Shown here: in pieces, positions 47,830 to 61,328 of the stretch
How positions within the stretch are numbered: the first letter of the stretch is position 1
Layout: each line of letters begins with the position of its first letter
Assembly: GCA_015680685.1 (NCBI GenBank)
Contig: MNCI01015616.1
Location: 43,385-107,384, forward strand
Length of the DNA stretch: 64,000 nt
Reading direction: 5' to 3'
DNA from: Gnetum montanum
Lineage: Eukaryota > Streptophyta > Gnetopsida > Gnetales > Gnetaceae
The notes under the pieces: generated by a model
Databases searched by the model: none
What the model saw: only the letters and a program-made list of their open reading frames with translations
Told to the model about the DNA's origin: nothing
Translations under genes and position numbers: made by a program

Positions 47830-48590
47830 CCTACCATCTACATTTATGGAATAGAGATTTTAGTTTTAGTGAAGCTCTTGTAGTTTTTCCATATGAAAGT
47901 TTGAATTTTTCTCCCCAATGCTTACAGCATGAGTCATTGAGTGGATGGATATTTATTCAAGCATTGTTGTACCTGAGCATGACATTGTGTGCAGTAATAA
48001 AGACAAGCTTTCTGATAAACATTGTAGCACTTTGGATAGATTAAAAAAAATTTTATGCATTTAATGTTTTCAATTATTTATTAAATGTTTCCATAAATTA
48101 AGTTAATAAAGTAATTAAGCAAGATAGATTACACACATAAGTACGATCACTTCAAGCATAACACGTATTCGCTTGGTAATCTCAGTAGCATTATTGCTTG
48201 GTATGCCTAGTAGCATAGCGCTTGGTAACCCAGTAGTTAATATGTGGGTTCAAAACATGTATAGAAAGTGGAACCAGATGCTTATGTTAGGACAAGTTAG
48301 GCATTTTTTAATTAGTTAAATCAAATTAGTTAGTCCAACTACTTTATTTCTCTTTAAGCACCAAACCATAAAAATACAAAATAATAAAAATCAAATGTCT
48401 CAATTACACTTAACCATACCAGTGTACATCAAAAGTGTAATTGGGAAGACAATGATTGACCTTAAGGCAAGATTCACATCCTGGAAGACTAGTGCACCAA
48501 AAACTATAAAGTCCACGAAATTCAACTAGATCATGCATGAATGCTTTCTGATTTGTATGGTTGGGCATAAGGGTACCTCACCACTCATCA

Positions 48591-51290
48591 TTGGTGCCAT
48601 TATCAAGGACTTTGTTTGTTGAAACGTGCACTATTTAGGTTTAAGTGAATACCATTAATATTTTTGTACAAACCTCAAGGTCAATATCATTCCCGCTATA
48701 CATAGAATCATAAAAGCATACTGATAATTTTATTTTATTTTGAAAAATGTCTTCTTCTTCTCACAAGCACAAAGATGTCAAACCACTGGTTCCATATGAG
48801 TGCAAAGTGGTATATACTCATCCAAATGAGTATGTACCAAACTTCACCTTCATCCTACATCAGGATAAACAATTGTGATGGCATGATATGGAGGGCAACA
48901 TCATTTTGCCCCTTAATTGATCTATGCCCGAGATGTTGTTTCAAACCGTTAAAAAGTTTGACATCATAGATTTTCATGAAGAATACATTGTGAATGGTTA
49001 TGACACTCGAAACTACTATCCCACTAAAACATAACGCAAGTGAGATTGACGTCTGGACAAACTCCATGAGGCTATAATGGGAAAACATTACACCAATCCC
49101 CTATTTCCACTAGATCAAGACGACAATGAGGATCCTCCCTTTGAAGGTTCTCAACATGAAGATTCTCCACCCCCTATTACTAGTGACAAATGTGTGAACC
49201 TAAACCTAATATCCACTATTCATAAATTAGGTTTAGGAAAAAGTGACAGCCAAGGTAGGGACTCGAGCAAGCATCACAATGGCAAGGGATCTAAGGATGG
49301 TGATCGTAATAAGCAAAAAAGTGGTGGCGAACACCATGGGGATAGTGGCAATCCACCTTCCTCTTCATTTGATTCTAAACATTCCTCTTCATTTAACAAT
49401 TCTCATAGAAGCCACCATTGAAATAATTATGATGAAGGTGATCAATGAAGATAACAATGATCATGAAGGCCACAAAGACTGAAGGGGTGGTCGCAACCAT
49501 CATTGGCATCATCAACGTAGTGATGATGATGAACCTCTATTAGTGACTCAAAGCACACTCAACATTACAGAGGAAATTAGAATTCCAACCAAGCATATGA
49601 AAAATAGTCAGATCAAGCACTTAGACATGAACAATATTTCAAGATTTGAGGGGGGATACAACTTTGATCCACAGACACATCTACAAGCTTTTCGTGATGC
49701 TTGTGCCTTACAGAACATAGAAAATGAATGGTAGAAACTTAAGCTTTTCCCTAGAACACTCATCAGGAAGTTGAAAGCTAGTATCAATCCTTGGAGTTGA
49801 AATCTATCTATAGATGGAGTACCATGTTGGAACTATTCAATGAAAAATATCAAATGTGCTCCAAAGTATCTAATCTGAGAAGGAAAATCCAAGGCTAGAA
49901 ATAGGAAACACATGAACCCTTAGATGCTGCCATGGGAAGATACTATTCACTCTTACACCTATGCCCTAGCCATGGTTATTCTCAAAGGGAACAACTTTGT
50001 CACATCATAAATGGGCTTAGAGCAGAAACTAGAAGAGCCCTTGGGGTGTATGCCTAAGGAAGATTGTTTGAACTAATATCTCATCAAATCCAAAGGTTAA
50101 TTGAGCAGGTAGCGAAAGAAGAATGTGAGCTATGAAAAAGGGAAAGTTCATAAGAGTATAATAGAGATCCTTCCATTAGAAAATAGAAGGTCTAATTTTT
50201 TGATGAGGAAGAGTCACCACTTGATGAAGTGGTGAACAAGAAAACCTTGCCCATCAAAAAGTCTATTTTTGATATTTTAACAAAGGTTGATAAATTATGG
50301 GACTCTTTGGATGAGAAATATTAAACTACTATGAAGATCACTAAAGAATCCAAAGAGAAAAATAGTGATCATAATCATAGAAGGAAAAAATAAACTAAAC
50401 GTGCCTACCAAAGAGGTAAGGGCAAAGTTTCTATCGTAGAGGAAGTTGTGGAAATTGACTCTGATAATGGAACTAATTGTGACATTTGTCAATATGAACA
50501 TCTTAAGGGTTATTGCCCCATGGTGTCACACTTACAAGAGTTTTGGATGTATGCATTAAATCCTCAAGTAGCACGTAGGCAAGCACCTAGATAGTTACCT
50601 TATCCTTATGGAAATCCAAGGTAGTTCCACCAGCAACAACAAGCTTACTACCCAAGTGGAACTCCTCCAAAACCTTATGAACAATACTAACAATGGTACC
50701 AACCACAATTGTGGGGAATGCCACCACCAAGGTAGTAGTACCCTTATAGGCAACTAGATTCATATGGGTACTATGTTTAGCAACTTGTCTCTCCAAGAAA
50801 GTTTGCAAGTCATACCTCATTTCAGCATCACTATTATCCTCCAGAGTACCATCAAACACATTCATCATCTAATTAAGGGGAAATCCCATATCCATATCAT
50901 CCTCTACATCCATCTACATACACACCTCCACCTTCAACCTAGTTACCTCCTGCTCCATCCATGCAAGGTGGCATTCCTCCATAGCTGCAACAACGAAATG
51001 CTATGAAGGTTGTACATTCACAACCAGCTTTCTAGCCAAGTGGTTTGGATAATCGATCCAGAAAGAGATCATTCTTTTGACCCAGAAATCCTCTACAACC
51101 CTTATAATCTAGTTTGGCTAATCGTTCTCCATCTCCAATACCCTCATCCTCTACATCAAATACCTTTGAGTGCCATTCAATTGGTAGATGATACTAAAAA
51201 AGGTATTTTTTATACAATTATAAACATTGTAGGTGATTTAAAATTCAAACTAAGTCATCCACTAGTTTTATGAGTATAGTAAGGATACAG
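48591..51290 (+). mobile_element. Element F internal region: PBS and gag, then truncated
   Basis: PBS TTGGTGCCATTATCAAGGAC at 48591-48610, gag, then loss of homology to gypsy elements near 51.2-51.3 kb. No protease, RT or integrase is found before the Helitron-like region, and no 3' LTR is seen. The element is therefore truncated by deletion or rearrangement. Confidence 0.75.
48747..51160 (+). pseudogene. gag polyprotein of element F (decayed)
   Basis: ATG at 48747 opens MSSSSHKHKDV, followed by YTHPNEYVPNFTFILHQDKQ. A stop interrupts. The frame at 49077-49421 is rich in Ser, His, Gly and Lys. RFEGGYNFDPQTHLQAFRDA appears at about 49643. A zinc knuckle at 50478-50516 reads CDICQYEHLKGYC, a CX2CX3HX4C spacing. 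The tail to 51160 is Pro/Gln/Asn-rich. Multiple stops and frame changes. Confidence 0.75.
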
Positions 51291-52899
51291 GAATAACACC
51301 TCTTTTTAACCATAATAAGCTCTACATTCTTCTCCAATTTTTCAAAAGTCTAATGTTGGTTATATGTCTTGGATGTACTTATAATCATTAATTCAGTTAC
51401 TAGTAGGTAACAACAACCATAGTAGGTAGTAGCAAGTAACAACAATGACAACAAATAATAATCATGATAACAACAATAAGAAGTAATGGAATAATGTAAG
51501 CATAAATGTTGTTGTGGTAGAGACATTTTTGTTCTAAATATTGAAACCCTAACAAAGCATCCTAGAAATTCAACAAAAATAAAAGAAATTCAAATTCAAC
51601 CAAAGTAGAATAAATTTCATAATGAAATCTTAAAATATCATTAGAATTACAAATCTAAAATTGACTCACACAATATACTTCACGAAATCTCAAAATTTTC
51701 AAATACATGCCATAAATGCATTTTGTTAAATAGTTGCTAACATAACAAAATGTGGGTTAACCAATTTGCTTCAAAATTTGAAAAGATAAGCATTGTAATA
51801 TATATCTCTCCCTAAATAGAAGTATAAATAAAAACTCTTACATGACTTTGATTTTCTAAAAATTAGCTACAAACTCTAAGCGAAGATAAAAGTCAAATAT
51901 TCAAGATTTGAATTGGAACCTAGAAGGAAAATACTTATGTAGTTTTGGAAGGTTGTGCACACTTGGATGAGGCTCCTCTCTTTTTCGTAAGGATCTTCAT
52001 TTCTAGATCACTATTTAAGATATCTGCAAAGCAAATGGATTATCTTAATGGAAGGATTGTTGGGTATTTATACTCAAAAAGGCATGCCAAATATATAACC
52101 AAAGCATACTACTTGCCAGATGTAGAATTCCATGTGCTAATGACCCATCATGTATCTAATACCTACTTACTCAAAACTCCAATGAAGAGATTAGTGCACA
52201 TATGTTAAAAATAAATTAAATTAAATTATCAAATTCATCTTATAAAGATAATTACAAAGTACATAGCTCAATTATATAATGCACATAGGCTTAAAGTAAA
52301 TTGAGATAAAATAAAATAATTAAAATACCAAAAACACATTAATTTATTCGATTCTAATCTACTCTCACCAACTAGAAATTCATTCTCTCGAATAGTCATT
52401 TGCAGTGATCATAATAATAGAAATCATCAATAAGAAATTTAGGTTTTGATTATCTACCATTGCTCAAGTTGCTATTTCTTTTTATTTAATAATTTATTTA
52501 TGTTTTCTAACATGATTAACTCTTGTAGTACATCAAAAATGCATCTGAGTCTACTATTTAGCATATATCTGTATCAAAAATCACAAATGTAGAAGAATAA
52601 TTGTGAGAAGATCATCGATGGGCATAGTATCATGAGATTAAGAATCAAATAAGACAACTTCAAAATGAGAACAATCATATGATCGAATGAATGAGCCTTT
52701 GGATATTACTACTAGACCAACAATGGAAGTGCCTTCTTCAAAAGCAATTCACATTTTTTACAAACTTGCAAAAGACACCTACATTAATTGGTCAAGTGAT
52801 TCAAAATTTTAATACTACAATTATGACTTTTGCAAACATCTAATCTTGAAAAGTCTATAATGAAATATATCTTGGTATATCATTAGATTCAATAAGAAG
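51291..52899 (+). other. Unrecognised AT-rich region before the Helitron relic
   Basis: A CAA/TAA-rich run lies at about 51400-51490. An 87-codon open frame at 51945-52208 (contains KQMDYLNGRIVGYLYSKRHA) matches nothing I recognise. It may belong to the Helitron's 5' part or be chance. Confidence 0.35.
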
Positions 52900-54908
52900 T
52901 AGAGGTCTTACGTGCAATAGGTGTATAAATAAAAAGACGCAAAATATTGTTGATAGTTTAGTTGGAAGATAAAATGATTTTCTACTAAAAATAACATAGA
53001 TCCAGAAACCCAACTACCTATCCTAGATAATTTTGATTAGGTTGAAGAAAAGTTGATTACAAGAATCAATCCCATATTATAAGTTACACATGTAGTTGGT
53101 GGAGAGTTTAGGTATAAGGATCACATAAATAGCTTTTCTTAGGATGTCACAAATATTACTAGGAGACTTTCTCTTAGAACTAAAGATATTCCTTTTTTCG
53201 TTTTGAGTAGATTTGATTAAATGGGCACAAAGCACAATTTCATAGTTAACAATGAGGTATTATATTTATCATGTCACTAGAAGACCATGGACAATGGAAT
53301 CTACATATGTATTTTTTTAAGAAATATTGTTGATGCCACCATATTTGTTGAAGAACTACATGAGCAATTGCATAATGGTCCATTGCATGTCATTGTTGAT
53401 AATTTAATATGATATAGTACTTATATTCATGGTGCACTATCTTATTAGAGAAAATGTAAAGTAGAGCTAATTAACATGGTGAATCAATTAAAAACACCTA
53501 CTATTTATTTTACTCTTAGTGTAGCAAATCTCTGTTTGCTTGAGTTGCATAATGTAATGAAAGTAGATCCACCTCAAAACTTATCAGAATTGAAGTGATG
53601 GAGACAGAGTAATATCATAGAAAACTCACATATAGTGACAAACTTTTTGCATCATTGTCACATTACCTTTCTAAATATAGTTTTAATGAAGGGATACTAT
53701 GTTGTTGACAACTAGACATAATATGAGTGGTAGCATTGTAGATCTCTAGATGTGCATGGTTTCCTATGAATACAAGGTGCTCTAAAGGTAAATGAACTAG
53801 ACAAAAATTTTCTTGATGTCATGCGTAGGATAAAAGAATTTTTTGATTTGCTGGACTCCAAGATTTATAGCAAATGGAAAACCAAACAATACAAGATCTC
53901 ATTTTATCTTTTATGTAATTTGAGAAAATTTTATGTTAATATTTCTTGGAATATGCAAGAATTATTTTTTTCATTGATTTATCTTTCATTTTGTCTTTTC
54001 ACTTAGGCTTTACATATAAATATGTTATGTCATCTATCTGAATTGACTACTCAACAACTACAATGTATAGATCTAAAAACTAATTATGTGGATTTGGTTA
54101 ATGCTATTCAAAGACAAGCTATTTCCAAACCATGTGCATTCTTAAGAAAATGTAATAGCAAAAAAGTTTATAGGTACCACATATGTATGGAATTATTATT
54201 TCCTTATTGTGTTCTCACTATTTTATTATTTTCTATTAGTAATTAAACTTTATTTTATCTTAGTATAAAAATTATATAGATATTAATCTTCCTTTTCTTT
54301 CCTTTCTAGGTATAATGTTCCTTGGTCATTATCTTTATAATTGATTTTTTATAAAGATCTAGAAAATAATAATGAGATTACTTATGTTCCTTGAAGAAAT
54401 GATTTGAGGCTTAATGTTCATAATAGAACGTTGCTTCAAACATAGAGGGAAAATACAAATTTTTAGCCTATCATGTTGCAAAATGTTGTCATAGAATATA
54501 TTGTGAAATATGTAGCTAAATCTAAGAAAAAATTGCAATCTTGTCATGACATGTTACTAATGATTTTAGAGTCAATAAATCCTTATAAATATGCTTTATC
54601 TATCTATAGAAGGCTCATGATGGATGTTGCTATAGATAAAGACATTGGTGCTATGGATCTCTATTACATGCTATATGAGCTTCCTTTGGTGGAGTGCAAT
54701 TGTGCTTTCCACACCATCAATGTTTCATGAAAGGTGTACAAAAAAATTCTTATTAATGTAGAGGAAACATATGAAGGTGAAAAATACATAACTATTTTTA
54801 ATGTGTATTGGAAATGCCTGCTTCCCATGGAGGATGTAAGCTTTCAAAGATGACAATTGCAACATGAAGAACAAGGAGAATCCCACTTAGAATTTGTGTC
54901 ACTTAGAA
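52900..54908 (+). pseudogene. Helitron Rep/helicase-like protein, N-terminal and HUH region (decayed)
   Basis: Helitron proteins nick DNA with an HUH endonuclease for rolling-circle transposition. Recognised in order: a CxxC pair (LTCNRC, about 52914), VEEKLITRINPI then GGEFRYKDHIN (about 53040-53150, the block often annotated DUF6570), LKTPTIYFTLSVANL and PHIVT-like NSHIVTNFLHH, then LDVHGFL at 53746. There the HUH triad has Asp for the first His. After a break come DLVNAIQRQ (54088), YVP…NDLRLNVHNRTLLQT (about 54385-54440), IEYIVKYVAKS with both tyrosines (54497-54511), DKDIGA and LPLVECN. Several stops. It is cut at 54909 by element G. Confidence 0.8.
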
Positions 54909-54909
54909 C

Positions 54910-55812
54910 TAATGGGTAGTGAAGTAATCCAACATTCAACCATAAGACATATCACTATTCACATGTAGCTTGGTCGAATTCCATGGACAAGGCCATGTAA
55001 TTATCCTAGTAATTGGTTAAAGTTTAGGATCGATGTCTTCCCACATGGAGCTAGTAGAATCTATGTGTATAGTTTAGCTCTCAGTGAGGTGTATGATAAT
55101 TGATGTTGTGTTGGCCATATTACACCTAGTAAACATAATGAAATAGTAATAGTTTTTAATTCTAAGTAAATAGTAAACAAATCTAGTTTAGCCTAGTGTG
55201 ATGAGTATCTATTCCTATTCTTCTATTCACACCTTGAGCTTCATTACTACTAGAATTACCAAGTGCACCGCTATTGGGCATACTATGCGATAGCACTCTT
55301 ACATTACCAAGTAGTCACACTTAAGTTCTCGAGACTAATCATACTCATTTCTCTTGACAATAGTAAATGTAGAGTGCATGGGAAAGTAAATAATTAACTA
55401 AGAAATAGTAAAAATTATGCTAATTCAAAGTAAAAAAATTATTCTAAGTGTAAATAGTAAATCTAGGAGAATGCTGCAATAGTGAAAAATAGCTCAATCT
55501 TTATTTCTAGTCATACTTGTGCCCAAGTACAAATTCTCAAATAAAGATTCCATTCATTAGTTCACACTACACTGCATGCATTGACACTTCTACTTGCTAT
55601 GAACTTAAATTATAAAATCAAACTAAAAGAGTTTCACTAAGCATTGATGAATCATTCTTTTGATTGTGCACCTAAGTGTCATATTTATAGTCCTACACAT
55701 GTGGCATGATATCAGATAATGTCATATCATGAGCTCTGATATTATATAGGCAATATTGCAACTTCGATATCAGATGCCTAATATTGTAGCCATGGTAAAT
55801 TGTGATTTATCA
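54910..55812 (-). repeat. 3' LTR of element G (about 903 bp, old)
   Basis: TAATGGGTAGTGAAGTAATC at the left end corresponds to TGATGAGTGGTGAGGTACC of B and D. The right end is TGATTTATCA. Internal blocks (ACATTCAACCATA, GGTCGAATTCCATGGACAAG, GTCTTCCCA) align with LTR B. U3 has degenerate GATATCAG/TAATATTG motifs at 55708-55790. Confidence 0.75.
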
Positions 55813-56017
55813 TATCCCCACAACTGACTAAAAATTCATCCTTAAGTTAAAACAAAATGAGGATAGGGTTTCTTACAAAATTGGGAGGTAGACTTACATG
55901 ACACTGACTACTATATAGAAGACCCTTGAATGTCGCAGTGGTGTTTACAAAAATGACACAAGATATGGCATGATAAGTTTAACAAAAAACAAAATCTAAT
56001 GAAGCTTGATCTAAACT

Positions 56018-58790
56018 TATGTAGTTCTTGGTGGTGGTGGCTCCTCCATCAGTTGCCTCCCCTTGCCATCAAGCTTTTGAAATTTGCACTGGTTCAGGTT
56101 CACTTGATGTTTTTTCTCTTCCATTCTTGGATCATGTACCATCCATGCTTATTATGCAATGTATGATGGAGTGGGTACATCCCATGGGCATGGCAGCTAT
56201 GAAAATGTCTAATTAGCTTTGACATACTAGGCTACAAACTGCCTCCTCTCCTCTTCAAATGCCCTATCTTTTTCACATAGTTCATGGTATTCGAATAATC
56301 TTTTAGCCAAGTTTGTTGCTACATCTTTTTGCCCTTGGTAGCCAACCTTCATTACTTATAGTTCAAAGTTTTCCACTTGGATTTTTTGCAAAGAATCATT
56401 GCAATCCACAAACTCTTTCTCATACAATGCATATGAAACTGCTACTTGCTATTCTAATTCATTTCTGGGCCTTCCTACTATTAACATGGCCAAGTTAGCA
56501 TAACAAAGGTTAGCTAACCCCATGTACTCTTTTACATGCTTGATTTGTAGACCTTTATTCTTTACTTCCACTTGGTGGATAAGGGAATAACTATCTAGGA
56601 TGGTTTGCCAGTGAGGATTTTGTATGACATGGAGTTGATTCTAGCCTTTTCCATCTAGATCTCTTTTTTAATAATTTTTTTGTACATGCTCACTTGGTCA
56701 TAGAAGTGTTCATTGAGCCTTTCATGTTTCTTTGACTTATTCTACCATGTTCTTATTTCAATGGCTAACTTTTGATGGATGGCATGTACCTCCTCCATTG
56801 AGAGGGTTCTATTTTCTTATGTGAGGTGGCTCATGTCTTGGTTAACCCTTACTATTTGTTTCCTTAACTAGTGAATGCTTTCTTCTAGGATGATTTTCTA
56901 CTTTTTCACATCAGTCAACTTAATATTATTGGTAGCAAGTTGTTTATTCTCTTCCTAGACTACATTTATTACCTTAACATGTGCATATTTTTGTGCTTCC
57001 TCTACGAAGGCATTCCACACTACTTTCTCCTTCTCTATTGTCATCTATTTATGTTACTTGACCAAGTGGTTCATCTACTCAATCCTGAATTATTCTATCT
57101 AGTCAAGTGCAATGAATTTTTTGGGATCTCTATGTTCAACTCTTAAGGCTACATGCTATTCTTGGAGTCTATGGATTTCTACTTCTACATGCTTTACCTT
57201 GGTCTCTTCCATCACCAGTTTTCCTTTGGTAGTAATAAGCTCAAATTGTACTATAGTGACATCACTTGGGATGTTGAGGAGTGTTTTCATTACTTGTCCA
57301 GTCTATAGTAGTCTATTGAATACATCTTCATGATCAGTAGAAGTCATTAAGGTTCTGGCTAACATATAAGCATCTTTAGCTCTAGTTAGATTTACTATTC
57401 ACACAATAGGTTCATTGAAATATTCTTTAATGTGATTGGTGATAGCCTCTGTTGTTCCCACTACATCTTGGTTCTTCTTTACCACTACTGTGGCTTCCTC
57501 TTTGGTCTTAATCACAACTTGGAATGATGCAGCATTCCTAGAGATTTGTTGTGATCATTGGGCCTCTTCTCCTAACTATAGTGAAATCTGTCTACTTCTA
57601 GGATCTATTGAAACTATGGGCTAGATGGCACTATTAATAAATCTATAAATATTACCTTCCTTGCTTGTTCCCAAACTGATGGTTTCTAAAACCTATTGTA
57701 GATAGCTCATTGACAACCTATAATCTTGTGGCGGTGGTAGTTGAACTTGTTGTTGTTGTTGTTCTTATTTTTACTACTGTTGTTCTTGTTGTTGGTTGTT
57801 GGACCCTGCTTGCTATTGTTCTTACTACTGATGTTGCTCTTGTTGCTTCTATTACTCCTTACCATGATCCTTTCTAGATGGTGCTAGTTTGAGCAATTCA
57901 GCATATGAAGCATTTTGGGCTTTCTTGGAAATGTCATTAGTATATCTCAAGATTTTGGCTCACTTGCACAACTTCTTAATAAGGTAGGAAAATGGAACTG
58001 TTGGCTTTCCTACCTTCCTTTCTTCAAACCACCTCTAAATTTCTATAAAATAAAGTTATGTCAGGTTGACATTGTATTTGCCCATCAAGATCGCACTTCC
58101 TCTACCCACATAAGTAGATAGTTTGTTGAGTCATTTTATTAGGAACAAGTGATAGGTGCCAATTTTTAAGTAGATTCTTTTTTCAAAAGTTAGTTGATTA
58201 TAGCCCTTATCTTCTTTTCCATATGTCCATTTCAACCTTAATTTCTTAGTTTTTGAATTAGATCGGGTGGATAGATGTGCTACCCTTGTTCCTTTGTTGG
58301 GTATATTTAGAGCTTCTATGATCACCTTGAATGAGAATGAAATTGAGACTCCTCCAATGTTAACTATGGTACCCTCTTCTTTATTGTGCAAAAACTGATA
58401 GGTTTTCCTATGGTACCATTCACCATTGTGTGAGAGTGTAGGACATAGTGGTGACACTTGGAGTTTCATGCTTACTGCTTCAAAAACAAATTCCATGAAT
58501 GGGCCAAAGTTCATTTCCATTGTGATTGTGGTTAGGATGGACATTTCTTGGATGGCTTGAAGACAATCTTGTGACAACATGAGGCGTTTTCCTTAGACTT
58601 ATGATTTCTCTACCTCTCCTTAGGCTGATTGTCTTATAGCAGGAGTTTCTTGATGAATACTAAATTATTGGGCCTCCTACTCCTCTTGTTCTAGTTCTTA
58701 TCATCTTGTTTGGCCTCTATCTTGGCCTCTTGGTTATTTGCTTGCATCTTGTGAGGGTCCTCCTTATGCACCTTCTCTCCTTTGGACCAT
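56018..58790 (-). pseudogene. Conserved 3' ORF of element G (env position), about 920 codons, decayed
   Basis: Starts at the ATGG directly after the intron-like segment and ends with MEEPPPPRTT, TAA at 56018. The same ending occurs in B's ORF. The N-terminal part is open at 58580-58131 (LSQDCLQAIQEM; YQFLHNKEEGT; IIEALNIPNKGTRV) and aligns with B. An Asn/Gln-rich run follows (about 57720-57850), then a long Glu/Lys/Leu/Arg-rich stretch likely to form coiled coil (about 56900-56300). It has many stops and at least one frameshift. No signal peptide or membrane helix is evident. B's version lacks most of the middle. Function is unknown; by position it is comparable to Athila env-like genes. Confidence 0.6.
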
Positions 58791-58852
58791 CTACAATCAT
58801 TAAGAATTCATAATTACTAAGGTATTTTCATATATTCTTAATAATTCCATAC

Positions 58853-60341
58853 CTTACTCATACCCTTAGTTACATTAATTTCTTGGTTTATGATTGTAGA
58901 GTTAGAAAAATTTTCAAAAAGTTGCCTCATAAGTGTTAATTTCCTATAACCCTTTACAATTGTCTATTCTTATTCTTATGTATGGCTCATGATGATGGTT
59001 ACGGTTTCTTAAGAGTATTAATTAAGTGTTTTGGCATTAGTATGATTGGTTTGTTATTAAAAATTTCAAGTTTCACTTCATACTTACCCATCAAGTATCT
59101 TCTTGGCATTAGCAAATTTTGAAAAATTAGTTTAGATTCCCCTCACTAGAACCACCCCTTCCACGAGTAAGATGAGCATTTTGGGATCATATAGATTCAA
59201 AAATCATGAAATTCAGAGTAATATTGTGCAAGCTATGTCTTGGGAGAGCTAGGAGGTCATAGCTCAATTCAAAGAAGAAAATTTGAAAAATCTCTCTTGC
59301 TTCAAATGAGAATTTGACATTAAGGATTTGGGATTCAATATTGGGGATTTGACATTAAGGATCCAATATCAAGATAGACACAATATCAGAGCTTAAAAAG
59401 TTTTAGTTTTCATGAAGTTCTAAAGGTCAAAATGATTCTTTTGCATGTTTGGAAGGTTTAAAGATGACTCAGAGGGTTTGTATGATGGATACATGCTTAT
59501 TGTTCAAAACTTTATCATTGGGAGTTCATAGAGAAGGAATCTTGGCTATGAAATTTCATAAGATGGATAATAAGGTTAATGGATTCATGTTGTGACAACA
59601 AAGAGTTTAAATAATATGGGAAGTGTTTATTGAGGTTTGTTGATGTTGAAAGGTTCAAGATGATGTGGAATTGTTTGGCAAGTATAAGATACAACAGTTA
59701 TACAAGTGGATCCTTCCCAAAGCAGGCTTCAATGCTTAATGCCCTTGTATAACCATGCCAAAAATGTCCTTAGGCACTTAAGGAGTTGAATGTAACGGAT
59801 ACCTATTTGGAAAAACACACATGTTAGTACCACCAAATTGGGAAAATAACACTATGTTATACAAAAATCACAAGTTATGACTATTCTTATAGTGAGATGA
59901 AATGGACTTAGAAGGGACTGTAGAAATCAAGATGGGAGATCTCTAACCATAAGCATAATTAATCCTTATGTTTTATTAGTGGTTAAAGTAATCACTAGCT
60001 TTTTGTCTAAGATTCAAGCCAAGTCCAGACCACATTTCAATAACATTGCATCATTTCATCTCTCGGAATTACAATTGTAAGACTATCAATGTTGGAAGGA
60101 GTATTATCACTTGTCATATTGTCCAAGGGAGGAGTTTATTCATAGCACTTTGGTTTATTTTTTATATTTTTGAGAAGTTACCTATCGTCAAGCATGGGTA
60201 ACATGTTTTTCCAGTGGAACTCCTAGAAATTTATTCTCTGCTCTCTTATTTATTTTTATCTATGTCAACCTTTCAAGGTAGCACTTATTTTACTCTTACT
60301 CCCATTTTTTGTTAGATCTACAAAGATATAATACAACCTTA
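58853..60341 (-). other. Element G non-coding region upstream of the 3' ORF
   Basis: No gene. Contains the conserved block at 59705-59745 (TGGATCCTTCCCAAAGCAGG…) and stretches collinear with B 5100-6480. Confidence 0.55.
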
Positions 60342-60746
60342 GTATTGGCACATTTGGCCATTACATGGAACAGTTGGAATATTTTTTTCAAAATTAGCAT
60401 AATCCCTGGTTGTAAATTTGCAGTTTAGTATTGTGAGTTGATGGGAAGCAAGCCAATGGTAAATAATCTTGATTTTGAAGCCTTCTTGAAAAGTAGAACT
60501 AAAATGCCAAGTTATTTTCTTGAGTGAATATTGGAATAAAAAAATAAGGAGGTGATTATTTACTACAAGAAATAATATTGGCAAAATACACAACACCGTG
60601 GGTAATGGATTATTAAAAATCGGCTAAGAGTTGGAAGCAAGTGAAGGACCTAACGAACTACCAACAAGTTCTGAACATTTAAAATTATCAAAAGTTGGTT
60701 CCCTAACGCAGCAGCAGCAAGTTGAAACCCTGACGCAGCAGCAGCA

Positions 60747-61328
60747 ATGGCAGAAGAGGAAACGCGGAGTAGGAGGAAGAAGTCTTTGAAGATTGTGATG
60801 GCGTCAGACTCATTCGGTTGTGAACAGAAAGAGACGCTGATCTCGCACCTCAAATCCAAGGGCATCACGATAAAGGACCTCAGCAATGACAAGTATTACA
60901 TTGCTGGTGACCGCGTGGCCAGGGCTGTGAGCAAGGCGCAGGCACAGTAGGAGGAGTAGAAAGACGTTCGCGGCCTCGTTGCTTGCGAAACTAGCGTTGG
61001 TGTAGCGGTTTTCACGAACAAGCTTCCAGGCGTCTATGCCATGATGTGCTCCTCCGTGGATAATGCCCAAAATTGCAGATCCATTAACAACTCCAACGTC
61101 ATCGTCGTTGGTGGAATGTTCACCAACCCTGATGAAGGAGTTAAGATTCTGGATGCTTGGCTCCAAACAGATTTCAAGGTCCCCTATCCCACCGGTTCTG
61201 GACGTTTAAAATTATCAAAGGATGTAAAGGTTTCGGTATTAAAGACGAATACAAATTCCTGGCATTTTCAAGAGGCAGAGGTTACAACAGTTGTAGATCC
61301 TTACGGAACACACGGCAACGTTTCCTAA
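60747..61328 (+). pseudogene. DRT102/RpiB-like (ribose-5-phosphate isomerase B family) pseudogene fragment
   Basis: The plant DRT102 family joins an RpiB/LacAB sugar-phosphate isomerase-like domain to a cupin. Only the first domain is seen. The ATG at 60747 opens MAEEETRSRRKKSLKIVMAS, then DSFGCEQKETLISHLKSKGI and DLSNDKYYIAGDRVARAVS. Two in-frame TAGs (60948-60950 and 60957-60959) interrupt. The same frame then resumes with VRGLVACETSVGVAVFTNKL, PGVYAMMCSSVDNAQNCRS and NPDEGVKILDAWLQTDFKVP. The family signature CGTGVG reads CETSVG here. After PTGSG (about 61203) the match ends. It lies in the insert within element G. Possible later remains (AEEDILNQLQHW near 61380) are uncertain. Confidence 0.75.

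Larger units (their letters stand above)
37867..48590 (+). repeat. 5' LTR of element F, split by element D
   Basis: Left part 37867-37999 (TGATGAGTCACAG start, TATAAATA at 37983) and right part from 47835 to 48590 (CCACTCATCA end), 889 bp once D and one copy of CCTAC are removed. U3 has GATGAGGACTCATCG and TTGATGCATTG…TGCATTGACGAG inverted motifs. D inserted within about 10 bp after the TATA box. Confidence 0.85.

Noticed and set aside
48991-49088. A second gag start at the ATG near 49077
   Set aside because: The frame is a continuation of gag after stops. The ATG at 48747 matches the start used in C and E.
56028-57624. Several + strand open frames of 60-75 codons
   Set aside because: They lie opposite the decayed minus-strand 3' ORF of element G and show no family similarity.
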